This document shows, piece after piece, positions 10,202 to 21,979 of a stretch of 64,000 nt of DNA. Position 1 is the stretch's first letter. Every line of letters begins with the position of its first letter. The notes beneath the pieces are model-generated. The model ran no database searches. It worked only from the letters and a program-made list of their open reading frames with translations, and was not told the DNA's origin. The position numbers and the translations under genes were made by a program. Location: contig NZ_NPKN01000006.1 of NCBI RefSeq assembly GCF_008329435.1, forward strand, positions 186,670-250,669, written 5' to 3'. The stretch comes from Rhodanobacter sp. T12-5. GTDB taxonomy: Bacteria > Pseudomonadota > Gammaproteobacteria > Xanthomonadales > Rhodanobacteraceae.

Positions 10202-12673
10202 TCAATGCGGTCGAGAATGCACTTCCGCCGATTCGCCGGCAGATGCGGCAGGTGCCTCCTCCTTGACGGGGTTCGGCTGCAGCGGGTGCTCCAGTGCGAT
10301 ATCCAGCACCTCGTCAATCCAACGCACCGGGTGAATCTCCAGCGACGAGGTTATGTTGGCCGGCATGTCGACAAGATCCTTCTTGTTGTCCTCCGGAATG
10401 ATTACCGTGGTGATGCCGCCGCGAAGTGCCGCCAGCAGTTTCTCCTTGAGTCCGCCAATCGGGAGTACCCGGCCGCGCAAGGTGATTTCGCCAGTCATCG
10501 CCACTTCGGAGCGAACCGGCACCTTGGTCAGCACGGATACCAATGCCGTGCACATGGCGATGCCCGCGCTGGGGCCATCCTTGGGCGTGGCGCCTTCGGG
10601 CACATGGATGTGCACGTCGAGCTTCTGGTGAAACTCGGGGTCGATACCCAATCGATCGGCGCGTGCACGCACCACGGACAACGCGGCCTGGATCGACTCC
10701 TTCATGACATCGCCGAGCTGGCCGGTATGCACCAGCCTGCCCTTGCCGGGCACCACCGAGCCTTCGATGCTGAGCAATTCGCCACCAACTTGCGTCCAGG
10801 CGAGGCCGGTCACCAAACCCACTTCGTTCTGCAATTCCTTGCGGCCGAAATCGAACCGGCGCACGCCCAGGTAATGGCCAAGGTTGCCCGAACCGACCCT
10901 GACCCGCTCGGTACCGGACTTGGCCTTGGTCTTGCCCGCCTTCGATGCGGCCCCCGGTTTGGTCTTTTTCACCTGTCCCAGCGTGAGCTCCTTCACCACC
11001 TTGCGACAGATCTTGGAGATTTCGCGTTCCAGATTGCGCACGCCCGACTCGCGCGTGTAATACCGCACGATGTCGCGCAAAGCCTCCTCGTCCACGCTGA
11101 GCTCCTCGGGCTTCAGGCCGTTGGCCTTGAGCTGCTTGGCCAGCAGGTACTTCTGAGCGATACCGAGCTTCTCGTCCTCGGTGTAGCCGGGGATGCGGAT
11201 GACTTCCATGCGATCGAGCAGCGGACCTGGAATGTTCAGTGAATTCGCGGTGGCGATCCACATCACCTCGGACAGGTCCAGGTCGACCTCGAGGTAATGA
11301 TCGTTGAACGCATGGTTCTGCTCCGGATCGAGCACCTCCAGCAGTGCCGACGACGGGTCACCACGAAAGTCCATCGACATCTTGTCGATCTCGTCCAGCA
11401 CGAACAGCGGATTCCTGGTACCCACCTTGTTGATGTTCTGCACGATGCGGCCTGGCATCGAGCCGATATAAGTGCGCCGATGACCACGGATCTCGGCCTC
11501 GTCACGCACTCCACCCAGACTCATGCGCACGAACTTCCGGTTGGTCGCCTTGGCGATCGACTGTCCCAACGAGGTCTTGCCCACGCCCGGTGGCCCCACC
11601 AGGCAAAGGATCGGCCCTTTCATCGCCGATACGCGTTGCTGCACGGCAAGATATTCCAGGATGCGATCCTTGACCTTTTCCAGTCCGAAGTGATCGGCGT
11701 CGAGCACTTCCTGCGCCATTTGCAGATCCTTGCGCACCTTGCTGCGCTTTTTCCACGGCACACCCACCAGCCAGTCCAGGTAATTGCGTACCACGGTGGC
11801 CTCGGCCGACATCGGCGACATCTGCTTGAGCTTGTTGAACTCCTGTCGCGCCTTGGTCAACACGGCCTTCGGCATGCCGGAAGTTTCGATCTTCTTCTGG
11901 AGTTCCTCGACTTCGTTCGGGCCTTCCTCGTTGTCGCCGAGCTCCTTCTGGATCGCCTTCATCTGTTCGTTGAGGTAGTACTCGCGCTGACTCTTTTCCA
12001 TCTGCGATTTGACTCGCCCGCGAATACGCTTCTCGACCTGCTGCAGGTCCATCTCGCCATCGACCAGCCCGATCAACAGCTCGAGCCGCTTGCCGACATC
12101 GGCAGTTTCCAGAACCTTCTGCTTGTCTGCCATGCGTACGGAAAGGTGCGCGGCGATGGAGTCGGCCACGCGCGACGGGTCGTCGATGCCGGACAGGCTG
12201 GCCAATACTTCCGGAGGCAGCTTGCGACTCTGCTTGACCAATTGTTCGAACAACGAGATCAGCGTGCGCGAGACCACGTCGAGCTCGCGCTCCTTGGCGT
12301 TGTAGACAGGCTCGATCGTATGCGAACGCGCCATCAGCATCCCGTTCTCTTCGCGGAAATCCTCCACTGCCACCCGCGACTGGCCCTCCACCAGCACCTT
12401 GACCGTGCCGTCAGGCAACTTCAACAGTTGCAGTACTCCGGCCAGCGTGCCGACCTGATGCAGGTCGGCGATCTCGGGATCGTCGATATCCGGGCTTTTC
12501 TGCGCGACGAGCAGGATCTGCCGCTCGCCCTCCATCGCCCGCTCCAGTGCACGCATGGACTTGTCGCGGCCGACGAACAAAGGAATGACCATGTGCGGAT
12601 AAACCACGACGTCGCGCAGCGGCAACACCGGCAACACGTCCAGCACAGCAGGAAGGGGGGCGTTCTTGGCCAT
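10202..12673 (-). CDS. lon: ATP-dependent protease Lon
   Basis: Cytosolic AAA+ serine protease for damaged and regulatory proteins. It has 823 residues. The N-terminal substrate domain (VLPVLPLRDVVVYP) is followed by the AAA+ module with Walker A GPPGVGKT (Lys366) and Walker B LFVLDEIDKM. The protease domain has catalytic Ser702 in KDGPSAGIA and the Lys in GGLKEKLLA. Between AAA+ and protease there is an extra Lys/Ala/Gly-rich stretch (KTKPGAASKAGKTKAKSG) that E. coli Lon lacks. The start at 12673 (MAKNAP) matches relatives. An in-frame ATG 36 bp upstream is possible. Confidence 0.97.
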   Translation of the reverse strand: MAKNAPLPAVLDVLPVLPLRDVVVYPHMVIPLFVGRDKSMRALERAMEGERQILLVAQKSPDIDDPEIADLHQVGTLAGVLQLLKLPDGTVKVLVEGQSRVAVEDFREENGMLMARSHTIEPVYNAKERELDVVSRTLISLFEQLVKQSRKLPPEVLASLSGIDDPSRVADSIAAHLSVRMADKQKVLETADVGKRLELLIGLVDGEMDLQQVEKRIRGRVKSQMEKSQREYYLNEQMKAIQKELGDNEEGPNEVEELQKKIETSGMPKAVLTKARQEFNKLKQMSPMSAEATVVRNYLDWLVGVPWKKRSKVRKDLQMAQEVLDADHFGLEKVKDRILEYLAVQQRVSAMKGPILCLVGPPGVGKTSLGQSIAKATNRKFVRMSLGGVRDEAEIRGHRRTYIGSMPGRIVQNINKVGTRNPLFVLDEIDKMSMDFRGDPSSALLEVLDPEQNHAFNDHYLEVDLDLSEVMWIATANSLNIPGPLLDRMEVIRIPGYTEDEKLGIAQKYLLAKQLKANGLKPEELSVDEEALRDIVRYYTRESGVRNLEREISKICRKVVKELTLGQVKKTKPGAASKAGKTKAKSGTERVRVGSGNLGHYLGVRRFDFGRKELQNEVGLVTGLAWTQVGGELLSIEGSVVPGKGRLVHTGQLGDVMKESIQAALSVVRARADRLGIDPEFHQKLDVHIHVPEGATPKDGPSAGIAMCTALVSVLTKVPVRSEVAMTGEITLRGRVLPIGGLKEKLLAALRGGITTVIIPEDNKKDLVDMPANITSSLEIHPVRWIDEVLDIALEHPLQPNPVKEEAPAASAGESAEVHSRPH

Positions 12674-12792
12674 GAAAGAGAGGTCCCTCGGGTTCGGATC
12701 TGGATTCATCCCGACACTGCGCCGGGCCTGTTATTACGTCAAGTGGAGGCAATCGTGCGTTCACGCAAGAGTTGGAGAGCGCAAAAAGCAGA

Positions 12793-12819
12793 ACGGCCCC
12801 GGAACACTGCCGGGGCCGT
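12793..12819 (-). terminator. Terminator of clpX
   Basis: A perfect 10-bp stem ACGGCCCCGG/CCGGGGCCGT with a 7-base loop, followed on the minus strand by TCTGCTTTTT. It lies between the clpX stop and the lon start. Confidence 0.85.
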
Positions 12820-12846
12820 CATCATCGAGGAGATCGCGGGCAAGGA

Positions 12847-14139
12847 TCAGGCGGCGTCGCCACTTTCTCCCGCCACGCGCTGCTGCAGGTTGCCGCGATA
12901 GATGAGGTAGGGCTCGGCCTGACCTTCGATCACGGCATCGTCCACCACTACCTTGCTGACGTGCTCCAACGAAGGCAACTCATACATCGTGTCGAGCAGC
13001 ACCTGTTCAAGAATGGTACGCAAGCCGCGTGCGCCGGTCTTCCGCTTGAGCGCCTTTTTCGCGATCGCCTGCAGCGCCTCGGGACGGAACTCCAGTTCCA
13101 CCTCCTCCATCTCGAACAGTTTCCTGAATTGCTTGGTGACCGCGTTCTTCGGCTCGGTGAGGATCTTCACCAGCGCCGCCTCGTCAAGTTCATCCAGCGT
13201 CGCCACTACCGGCAGGCGGCCGACGAATTCGGGAATGAGGCCGAAACGCACCAGGTCGGAAGGCTCCACATCGGCCAGTACCTTGCCAAGGTTCTGCGTA
13301 CGCTCCTTGCTGCGGACCTCGGCCGAGAAACCGATGCTGGTGTTCTCCGAGCGCGATTGAATGACCTTTTCCAAGCCCGCAAATGCACCGCCGCAGATGA
13401 ACAGGATGTTCTTGGTGTCGACCTGCAGGAACTCCTGCTGAGGATGCTTGCGTCCGCCCTGCGGCGGCACCGAGGCCAGGGTGCCCTCGATAAGCTTCAG
13501 CAACGCCTGCTGCACGCCTTCGCCGGACACGTCGCGGGTGATCGACGGGTTCTCGCTCTTGCGCGAGATCTTGTCGATCTCGTCGATATAGACGATGCCC
13601 GACTGCGCCTTCTCGACGTCGTAGTCGCACTTCTGCAGCAGCTTCTGGATGATGTTCTCGACATCCTCGCCCACGTAACCGGCTTCAGTCAGCGTGGTCG
13701 CGTCGGCGATCGTGAACGGCACATTGAGCAGGCGCGCCAGCGTTTCAGCCAGCAGCGTCTTGCCCGAGCCGGTCGGGCCGATCAGCAGGATGTTGGATTT
13801 GCCCAGTTCGATGTCGTCGCTCTTCTGGCGCGACTCGATCCGCTTGTAATGGTTGTACACCGCCACAGCCAGCGCCTTCTTGGCGCGGGTCTGTCCCACC
13901 ACGTACTGATCCAGCGACTCGCGGATCTCGCGCGGCTTCGGCAACTGGGTGCGCCCGGAGGCAGCCTTTTCTTCCAGTTCCTCACGGATGATGTCGTTGC
14001 ACAGCTCCACGCATTCGTCGCAGATGAACACGGACGGACCCGCGATCAGCTTGCGCACTTCATGCTGGCTCTTGCCGCAGAAAGAGCAATAGAGGATCTT
14101 GCCGCTGTCGCTGGAACGCCCCTGCCGGTCGTCGCTCAT
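12847..14139 (-). CDS. clpX: ATP-dependent Clp protease, ATP-binding subunit ClpX
   Basis: AAA+ unfoldase that feeds substrates into ClpP. It has 430 residues. The N-terminal C4 zinc finger has Cys18, Cys21, Cys40 and Cys43. Walker A is GPTGSGKT, Walker B is [10 protein letters not shown], and the ClpP-contact and sensor regions are intact. The start at 14139 gives the typical MSDDRQ N-terminus. It follows clpP on the same strand with 109 bp between them and ends at a strong terminator. Confidence 0.98.
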   Translation of the reverse strand: MSDDRQGRSSDSGKILYCSFCGKSQHEVRKLIAGPSVFICDECVELCNDIIREELEEKAASGRTQLPKPREIRESLDQYVVGQTRAKKALAVAVYNHYKRIESRQKSDDIELGKSNILLIGPTGSGKTLLAETLARLLNVPFTIADATTLTEAGYVGEDVENIIQKLLQKCDYDVEKAQSGIVYIDEIDKISRKSENPSITRDVSGEGVQQALLKLIEGTLASVPPQGGRKHPQQEFLQVDTKNILFICGGAFAGLEKVIQSRSENTSIGFSAEVRSKERTQNLGKVLADVEPSDLVRFGLIPEFVGRLPVVATLDELDEAALVKILTEPKNAVTKQFRKLFEMEEVELEFRPEALQAIAKKALKRKTGARGLRTILEQVLLDTMYELPSLEHVSKVVVDDAVIEGQAEPYLIYRGNLQQRVAGESGDAA

Positions 14140-14248
14140 ACTTTCGGTCCCACTGACAAATCTGAATGCGTCGCGAGAATAACACAGGGCCCCGCGTCTG
14201 CCTGCAGACACGGAGCCCCTCTCGAGACTCGGGGGTAGAACCCGGAAA

Positions 14249-14878
<630 letters not shown>

Positions 14879-14913
14879 GTTTGCAGCTCTCCGGTGAGTG
14901 TGCCTGTAAAGGC

Positions 14914-16206
14914 TCAGGCGTTGGCGGGGCGCATCACGTCGTCGAAGCTCAGGTCCTGCTGGGTGGTCCTGGCATGCTCTGCCACCCATTCGGCCACCTG
15001 ATCTTCCATCACGCGATTCTGCAGCCCAGACATCAATTGGGGGTCACCGTTGTAGAGTTCAATGACCTTCTCCGGCTCTTCGTAGGTCGATGCGATCGCG
15101 GCGAGCTGTTCAGCAACGCGCTTGCGATCGATCTTGATTCCCTGTTTGCGAGCCAGCTCACCCATCAACAACCCCGCAACCACGCGCTTGCGCGCAATGG
15201 GCATGGCTGCCTCGATCAACTGCGGCGGCGGCTGCTGACCCTGCGGCACGCTGCCGGTGGCCATGTTGCGCGCCTCGGACTGCACCATCAGGTTCGGCAC
15301 GTTCAGTTCGGCATGGGCGTCGGCCAGTTTTTCGGCCACTTCCGACTTCAGGCGCGCCATCAGTGCAGCCTTCAGCTCACGCTCGAGATTCGCACGGACT
15401 TCCTTGCGAAACGTCTCCATGTCGCCGTCGTCGATGCCGAACAGCTTGGCGAACTCGCCGTCGATTTCGGGCAGCTTCGGCTCCTGTACCTTGATGATCT
15501 TGAAATTGACCTTCGCCGACTTGCCAGCCAGTTGTTCGTTGCGGAAATCCCCCGGAAAGGCAACCTCGGCCTCGAAGCTGTCGTCACCCTTGCGCCCGGC
15601 CAACGCCTCGTCCAGCGCCTTGAACAAGGTACCCGAACCCAGCACGCTGCCCGCACGCTCCAGGCCTTCGGCCGGGAAGCGGTAGTCGCCTGCTTCGGCG
15701 GAGTATTCGAACATCACGAAGTCCCCCTCGACGGACGCGCGATCGACCTCCTCGAAGCTGCGGCGCTGCTGACGCAGGGTCTCCAGCATCTTGTCGATGT
15801 CGGCATCGGTCACCATCGCCACCGGGCGGGTGATCTCCAACGAAGCCACGTCAACTACCGGGAACTCCGGCATGATCTCGAACGTCGCGGTGTAGGCAAT
15901 TTCACCGTTTTCCGGCTTGCCGGTGGTGTTGATCGCCGGATTCGCAATCGGCTGCAGCTTTTCCTGCTCCACAGCTTCGCGCAGCGTGCTGCCGATCAGG
16001 TCGGACAGCACCTCACCACGAACCTGTTCGCCAAAACGCTGCTTGATCACCGTCGTCGGCACCTTGCCTGGACGGAAACCTTTCAGGCGAACGGTGCGGC
16101 CCATCTCCGCAATACGCGCACTTACCTGCGTCTCGAACCGCTCCGCGGGAAATTTCACCGTGAGCTTGCGCTCGAGCGTGCCGATGCTCTCAACCGAAAC
16201 CTGCAT
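14914..16206 (-). CDS. tig: Trigger factor (ribosome-associated chaperone, PPIase)
   Basis: Binds the ribosome exit tunnel and nascent chains. It has 430 residues against 432 in E. coli. The N-terminal ribosome-binding domain carries the signature GFRPGKVP. A central FKBP-type domain (about 150-245, [11 protein letters not shown]) is followed by the C-terminal helical chaperone region. The start at 16206 gives MQVSVES, the family N-terminus. It follows tRNA-Leu(TAG) on the same strand after 88 bp and heads the protease operon. Confidence 0.97.
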   Translation of the reverse strand: MQVSVESIGTLERKLTVKFPAERFETQVSARIAEMGRTVRLKGFRPGKVPTTVIKQRFGEQVRGEVLSDLIGSTLREAVEQEKLQPIANPAINTTGKPENGEIAYTATFEIMPEFPVVDVASLEITRPVAMVTDADIDKMLETLRQQRRSFEEVDRASVEGDFVMFEYSAEAGDYRFPAEGLERAGSVLGSGTLFKALDEALAGRKGDDSFEAEVAFPGDFRNEQLAGKSAKVNFKIIKVQEPKLPEIDGEFAKLFGIDDGDMETFRKEVRANLERELKAALMARLKSEVAEKLADAHAELNVPNLMVQSEARNMATGSVPQGQQPPPQLIEAAMPIARKRVVAGLLMGELARKQGIKIDRKRVAEQLAAIASTYEEPEKVIELYNGDPQLMSGLQNRVMEDQVAEWVAEHARTTQQDLSFDDVMRPANA

Positions 16207-16294
16207 GACGTCTCCTGGTACTACCTGATGTTGTGGGCCTGGCGCAGGCACCATGACGGCCTTGCCGCCTGAAAACAAGAAAACCAACGGGGCT

Positions 16295-16379
16295 TGGTGC
16301 GAAAGGGGGGACTCGAACCCCCACGGGGTTAACCGCCAGAACCTAAATCTGGTGCGTCTACCAATTCCGCCACTCTCGC
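16295..16379 (-). tRNA. tRNA-Leu(TAG)
   Basis: An 85-nt class II tRNA with encoded CCA. The acceptor GCGAGAG pairs with CTTTCGC (one G.T). The anticodon stem-loop CCAGA-TTTAGGT-TCTGG gives TAG. The long variable arm is GGTTAACCCCGT. Confidence 0.95.
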
Positions 16380-16611
16380 CTTGCCCAGCTCATCAAACAC
16401 GCGTAACCACTGGATTCTGCGGCCGATTATGACTTGCCGGACAAGTCAGGAGGGCATCGCGGCAGCCATGATCACGATCGTCTAAGTCGATGATTCCCTT
16501 ATACGAAAGCAGACCATTTTACGGTTGCACCACCGTGCAGCACAAGCACTGACAGCGATCACGGGCCGCGCCGGGACCGACTTGCCGCCATCGCGCCTTG
16601 CTGTCGCGCCA

Positions 16612-16649
16612 AAGCAAAACGCCGACCGCAAGCGATCGGCGTTTTGCTT
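16612..16649 (-). terminator. Terminator of the tRNA-Pro-Arg-His-Lys operon
   Basis: A 14-bp perfect stem (16612-16625 with 16636-16649), AAGCAAAACGCCGA against TCGGCGTTTTGCTT, starting 4 bases after the tRNA-Lys CCA. The arm contains TTTT on either strand. The downstream 16380-16611 gap shows no gene. Confidence 0.88.
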
Positions 16650-16652
16650 GAT

Positions 16653-16728
<76 letters not shown>

Positions 16729-16748
16729 AGGAAACCTGGGTTTGAAAC

Positions 16749-16825
16749 TGGGGTGGATGATGGGATTCGAACCCACGACAACCGGAATCACAATCCGGGA
16801 CTCTAACCAGCTGAGCTACACCCAC
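16749..16825 (-). tRNA. tRNA-His(GTG)
   Basis: The acceptor GTGGGTG pairs with CATCCAC (one G.T) and the anticodon is GTG in TTGTGAT. The base at 16826 encodes the extra 5' G(-1) opposite C73, as expected for tRNA-His. CCA is encoded. Confidence 0.96.
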
Positions 16826-16840
16826 CATAAATCTTGCAAC

Positions 16841-16917
16841 TGGTGCGCCAGACAGGACTCGAACCTGCAACCGTCGGCTTAGAAGGCCGATGCTCTATCC
16901 GGTTGAGCTACAGGCGC
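16841..16917 (-). tRNA. tRNA-Arg(TCT)
   Basis: A 77-nt tRNA with encoded CCA. The acceptor GCGCCTG pairs with CTGGCGC region bases, and the anticodon stem TCGGC/GCCGA with loop CTTCTAA gives TCT (reads AGA/AGG). Confidence 0.95.
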
Positions 16918-16942
16918 AGTCTCTGCAGGTAGAACGTGTCGC

Positions 16943-17019
16943 TGGTCGGGGCAGAGGGATTCGAACCCCCGACTTTTGCGTCCCAAACGCAACGCTCTAC
17001 CAGACTGAGCTATACCCCG
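16943..17019 (-). tRNA. tRNA-Pro(TGG)
   Basis: A 77-nt tRNA with encoded CCA. It starts with C as usual for tRNA-Pro. The anticodon stem TTGCG/CGCAA with loop TTTGGGA gives TGG. It is the first gene of the four-tRNA operon. Confidence 0.96.
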
Positions 17020-17058
17020 CTTTCGAATCACCGGCCATGCCGCCGCCGGAGCCTTGAA

Positions 17059-17087
17059 ATGTTACGGGTGCCGCCTCGCTCAGTCAA
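17059..17087 (-). promoter_or_regulatory. Putative sigma70 promoter of the tRNA-Pro operon
   Basis: On the minus strand TTGACT (17087-17082) and TAACAT (17064-17059) are exactly 17 bp apart, about 40 bases before tRNA-Pro. Confidence 0.75.
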
Positions 17088-17185
17088 TCCGTATCGAAGC
17101 ACACCTTAGTGTTTCTGAATCACTGTGTCGCTGAAATCATCTGTCTTCACGGAGAGCAAATACCCGCCTTCCGTTGAAAACAAAA

Positions 17186-17203
17186 CGGGGTGCAAGCACC
17201 CCG
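17186..17203 (-). terminator. Terminator of tRNA-Arg(ACG)
   Basis: A stem CGGGGTGC/GCACCCCG with loop AA, followed on the minus strand by GTTTTGTTTTC. It lies 17 bp beyond the tRNA-Arg(ACG) 3' end and separates it from the tRNA-Pro promoter. Confidence 0.9.
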
Positions 17204-17219
17204 CCTCGCCGAATAAAAA

Positions 17220-17296
17220 TGGTGCGCCCGGAGAGATTCGAACTCCCGACCACCTAGTTCGTAGCCAGGTACTCTATCCAACTGAGCTACGGGCGC
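17220..17296 (-). tRNA. tRNA-Arg(ACG)
   Basis: A 77-nt tRNA with encoded CCA. The acceptor GCGCCCG pairs with CGGGCGC, and loop CTACGAA gives ACG (A34 expected to become inosine). It has its own promoter and terminator. Confidence 0.96.
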
Positions 17297-17361
17297 ACTG
17301 AAAAAACTTCTACGTCATCGCTGCGATGTTTGGGCATCGAGGCGGTGAAGCAAGAAGCGGA

Positions 17362-17390
17362 ATTATTCAGACTCCGCCCCCGTGCGTCAA
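17362..17390 (-). promoter_or_regulatory. Putative sigma70 promoter of tRNA-Arg(ACG)
   Basis: On the minus strand TTGACG (17390-17385) and AATAAT (17367-17362) are 17 bp apart, each 5 of 6 to consensus. It is the best promoter match seen in the window. Confidence 0.8.
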
Positions 17391-17478
17391 CCCTTTTCGC
17401 AAAACTTTCTTCATCGGGGGGTTGCCGTGCGGCACAAAGGCGAAAAACCCACCATGCCGGTGGTGCCAGTCAGCACGT

Positions 17479-17507
17479 GAAGACGGCGGCCGGTGGCCGC
17501 CCTCTTC
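17479..17507 (-). terminator. Possible ftsH terminator hairpin
   Basis: A 13-bp stem (17479-17491 with 17495-17507, one C/C mismatch) and 3-base loop, about 50 bp after the ftsH stop. No T-run follows, so termination is uncertain. Confidence 0.5.
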
Positions 17508-17555
17508 CATCATCACATCGCGGGACGATCACGATCGTCCGAATAGCCGTCCAAA

Positions 17556-19516
<1,961 letters not shown>

Positions 19517-19520
<4 letters not shown>

Positions 19521-20167
19521 GCACGGTTCCCGCCCGGTGACACGGCGGAAGGCTTGAGCCCCACCGCCAGTGCGTACACCTCACGCGAACGCGCGCGGGA
19601 GGCCTTAGGTTTACGCATGGTTACGCGGGTGAAGTCCGCGCGCAAGCTGCGCAAGTAATCGTCAAAGCCGACTCCCTGAAACAATTTGATCAGGAACGAG
19701 CCGCCCGGCTTGAGCCACTGCCTGCTGAAATCCAGCGCCAAGTCGGACAGCGCCATCGCACGGATCTGGTCGGCCAGCGCCACACCACTCATATTGGGGG
19801 CCAGATCGCACAGCACAAGATCCAGCTTCTGCCCTTCCAGGCGCGACTCCAGCTCGCGCAGCACGGATTCCTCGCGGAAGTCGCCCTGCAGGAAATCCAC
19901 CCCGGCAATACTCTGCATCGGCAGGATGTCCAGCGCGAATACCTTGCCGCTGTCGCCCAGGCGGTTGCGCACCAATTGCGACCAGCTGCCCGGGGCCGCA
20001 CCGAGGTCGACCACGCTGATGCCCGGCTTGAGCAGACGATCGCGCTCTATCAATTCCTCCAGTTTGTACACCGCACGCGAACGCAAACCCTCGAGTTGGG
20101 CTTTCTTCACATATTCATCATTGAAATGTTCGCGCAGCCAGACTGCGCTGCTTTTGCTGCGGGCCAT
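19517..20167 (-). CDS. rlmE: 23S rRNA 2'-O-ribose methyltransferase (Um2552)
   Basis: Also called FtsJ or RrmJ. It methylates U2552 in the A-loop late in 50S assembly. It has 216 residues. The SAM motif I is [13 protein letters not shown], the catalytic motif [11 protein letters not shown] carries the Asp, and KLFQG carries a catalytic Lys. The N-terminus is basic, [11 protein letters not shown]. It is divergent from yhbY, 83 bp away, and coupled to ftsH. Confidence 0.97.
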
Positions 20168-20250
20168 GTCGTTTTTGGTGTGCCGATTGGGGAAAGGGGT
20201 GGTGCATGATACCCTTTGCCGTTCACTTACCGCGAATCGAGCACCATCGC

Positions 20251-20547
20251 ATGGCCCTTTCTTCCTCGCAGACCCGCTATCTGCGCAGCCTCGCCCACGA
20301 CCTGAGCCCGGTCGTCCTGCTGGGCAACAAGGGTGCCACCGAGGCCGTGGTCAAGGAATTGAACCAGGCGCTGGACATCCACGAGCTGGTCAAGGTGAAA
20401 CTGTCCGGTGGCGACAAGGACGAGCGGCAGGCGCAAGTCGACGTGCTTACCGAAGGTACGCAGGCGCAGAAGATCCACCAGATCGGGCACGTCGTGGTGC
20501 TGTTCCGTCGCAACGCCGACGAACCGAAGATCGCATTGCCCCGATAG
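20251..20547 (+). CDS. yhbY: CRM-domain ribosome assembly factor YhbY
   Basis: A 98-residue RNA-binding protein of the CRS1-YhbY (CRM) family, associated with pre-50S particles. The GxxG loop is GNKG (LLGNKGATEA). The start at 20251 gives MALSSSQ. Fifteen more in-frame residues upstream would overlap the intergenic promoter region and do not match the family. It is divergent from rlmE, as in many proteobacteria, which fits its ribosome role. The DUF498 gene follows 8 bp later. Confidence 0.93.
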   Translation: MALSSSQTRYLRSLAHDLSPVVLLGNKGATEAVVKELNQALDIHELVKVKLSGGDKDERQAQVDVLTEGTQAQKIHQIGHVVVLFRRNADEPKIALPR

Positions 20548-20555
20548 GCTCGCTG

Positions 20556-20933
20556 ATGGACTTGTCGCTCGATCGTCCCGAAGGTTATTTGTTCGTTCGT
20601 CGCGTCGGTGTACGCGACATCACGCTGATCGACCGCGCGCTCGACAGCAGCTTCCTGCTTGCACCGGACCGGGCGATCGAGGGCTGGCCGGTGGCTGCTG
20701 CCGATGCACTCGACGCCAGCCATGTCGAAGCCATCCTGGCGCTGCAGCCGGAACTCGTCATCCTGGGCACGGGCGAGCGTCAGGTCTTTCCTGAAGCGGC
20801 CTTCATCGCCGGCTTTCTGCGCAAGGGTATCGGCATCGAGGTGATGGACAATGCCGCCGCCGCTCGCACTTACAACCTGCTCGCAGGGGAAGGGCGTCGG
20901 GTCGTCGCGGGATTCATCCTGCCCAAGGCATGA
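20556..20933 (+). CDS. Mth938-like / DUF498 family protein
   Basis: A 125-residue small soluble protein with the Mth938/NDUFAF3 fold pattern (ELVILGTGERQVFP, IEVMDNAAAARTYNLL). The mitochondrial relative NDUFAF3 helps complex I assembly. The bacterial role is not settled. It begins 8 bp after the yhbY stop and probably shares its transcript. It converges with nlpD. Confidence 0.85.
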   Translation: MDLSLDRPEGYLFVRRVGVRDITLIDRALDSSFLLAPDRAIEGWPVAAADALDASHVEAILALQPELVILGTGERQVFPEAAFIAGFLRKGIGIEVMDNAAAARTYNLLAGEGRRVVAGFILPKA

Positions 20934-20972
20934 CGCCCGGCAGCTCGTGCGTCCGGCGGAATCGCGCCGCGC

Positions 20973-21926
20973 TCAACGCGGGGGCAGATAGTCCAACGGA
21001 TTCACCGGATTGCCGTCCCTGCGGATCTGGAATTCCAGCTCATTGCGCGTCGCACCGGTGGAACCCATCTCGGCAACCTGCTGTCCGGCGCTGACTCGCT
21101 GCCCTTCCTTGACCAGGCGCTTGCGGTTGTGGCCATAGGCCGACAGAAAGCTGTCGCTGTGCTTGATGATCACCAACTCGCCATAGCCGACCAACCCGTT
21201 GCCGCTGTAAACGACCACGCCATCGGCGGCGGCACGCACGGGATCGCCTGACTTCCCGGCGATTTCGATGCCCGGAATCGCGTCCCCCTTCTGGAAGCGG
21301 CTGATCAGACTGCCATCGGCAGGCCAGCGCCAGTGCACGCCGCTTACCTCACGTGAGGCGCCGGTCGGCACGACCGCTGGCGGTGCGCTCGCCATCGCCG
21401 GTGCCGGCATGCCTGCGACCGGAACCACGGCAGGGGCAGTGGCAGCGACGGCAGGAACCGCCGGCTTCACCGGCAGCGTGGCCGGCGGGTTCGTGCCAGT
21501 GGCGCCGTGTGACGGTGCTGCAACGGGCTTGAATACCGGGGCGGCAGCGGATGTTGCCGCATGGCTCCCATGCGCCATCGCCGCACTGTGTGCCGGCGTC
21601 AGGGTCAGTCGCTGTCCCGGCCAGATCGTGTACGGCGCGGCGATCGCATTCCATTGCGCCAGATCGCGAAAATCCACGCCCTTGCGGAATGCAATCGAGT
21701 AGAGCGTATCGCCTCGCGTCACCACATAGCTTCCGCCGGGAATCGGCGTGCGGGACGGCAGTCGGGTATCGGCATGTTGCAAGGTGCCGACAGGCTGTCG
21801 GGTGTAGCCACTGGCGCCTGCAGGCTCGACCACCACCGAACTGCGCATGGTGCCGCAGGCGGCAAGCAGCAGGGAAACTGCCGGTATCACCAGCCATTGA
21901 AGGTGTCGATCCATGCGTAACAGCAT
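20973..21926 (-). CDS. nlpD: NlpD-like lipoprotein: LysM plus degenerate M23 domain
   Basis: Outer-membrane lipoprotein, in E. coli the activator of amidase AmiC in cell separation. It has about 317 residues. The signal peptide ends at lipobox LLAACG. LysM (YVVTRGDTLYSIA) is followed by an Ala/Pro-rich linker, then a C-terminal LytM domain. The M23 zinc ligands are lost (GIEIAGKSG, and ELEFQIR in place of HxH), as in NlpD, so it should be an activator rather than an enzyme. The start at 21926 has AAGG 7 bases upstream. ATGs at 21950 and 21914 are alternatives. rpoS, its usual neighbour, does not follow. Confidence 0.88.
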   Translation of the reverse strand: MLLRMDRHLQWLVIPAVSLLLAACGTMRSSVVVEPAGASGYTRQPVGTLQHADTRLPSRTPIPGGSYVVTRGDTLYSIAFRKGVDFRDLAQWNAIAAPYTIWPGQRLTLTPAHSAAMAHGSHAATSAAAPVFKPVAAPSHGATGTNPPATLPVKPAVPAVAATAPAVVPVAGMPAPAMASAPPAVVPTGASREVSGVHWRWPADGSLISRFQKGDAIPGIEIAGKSGDPVRAAADGVVVYSGNGLVGYGELVIIKHSDSFLSAYGHNRKRLVKEGQRVSAGQQVAEMGSTGATRNELEFQIRRDGNPVNPLDYLPPR

Positions 21927-21979
21927 ACCGATGCCTTGCGCGTTTTTCATGCGGGATCGATCTTCATGACTGTCGGCGC

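Noticed and set aside
20168-20250. Promoter pair between rlmE and yhbY
   Set aside because: A TATCAT-like -10 is present on the minus strand, but no acceptable -35 is found at normal spacing, so no site is called.
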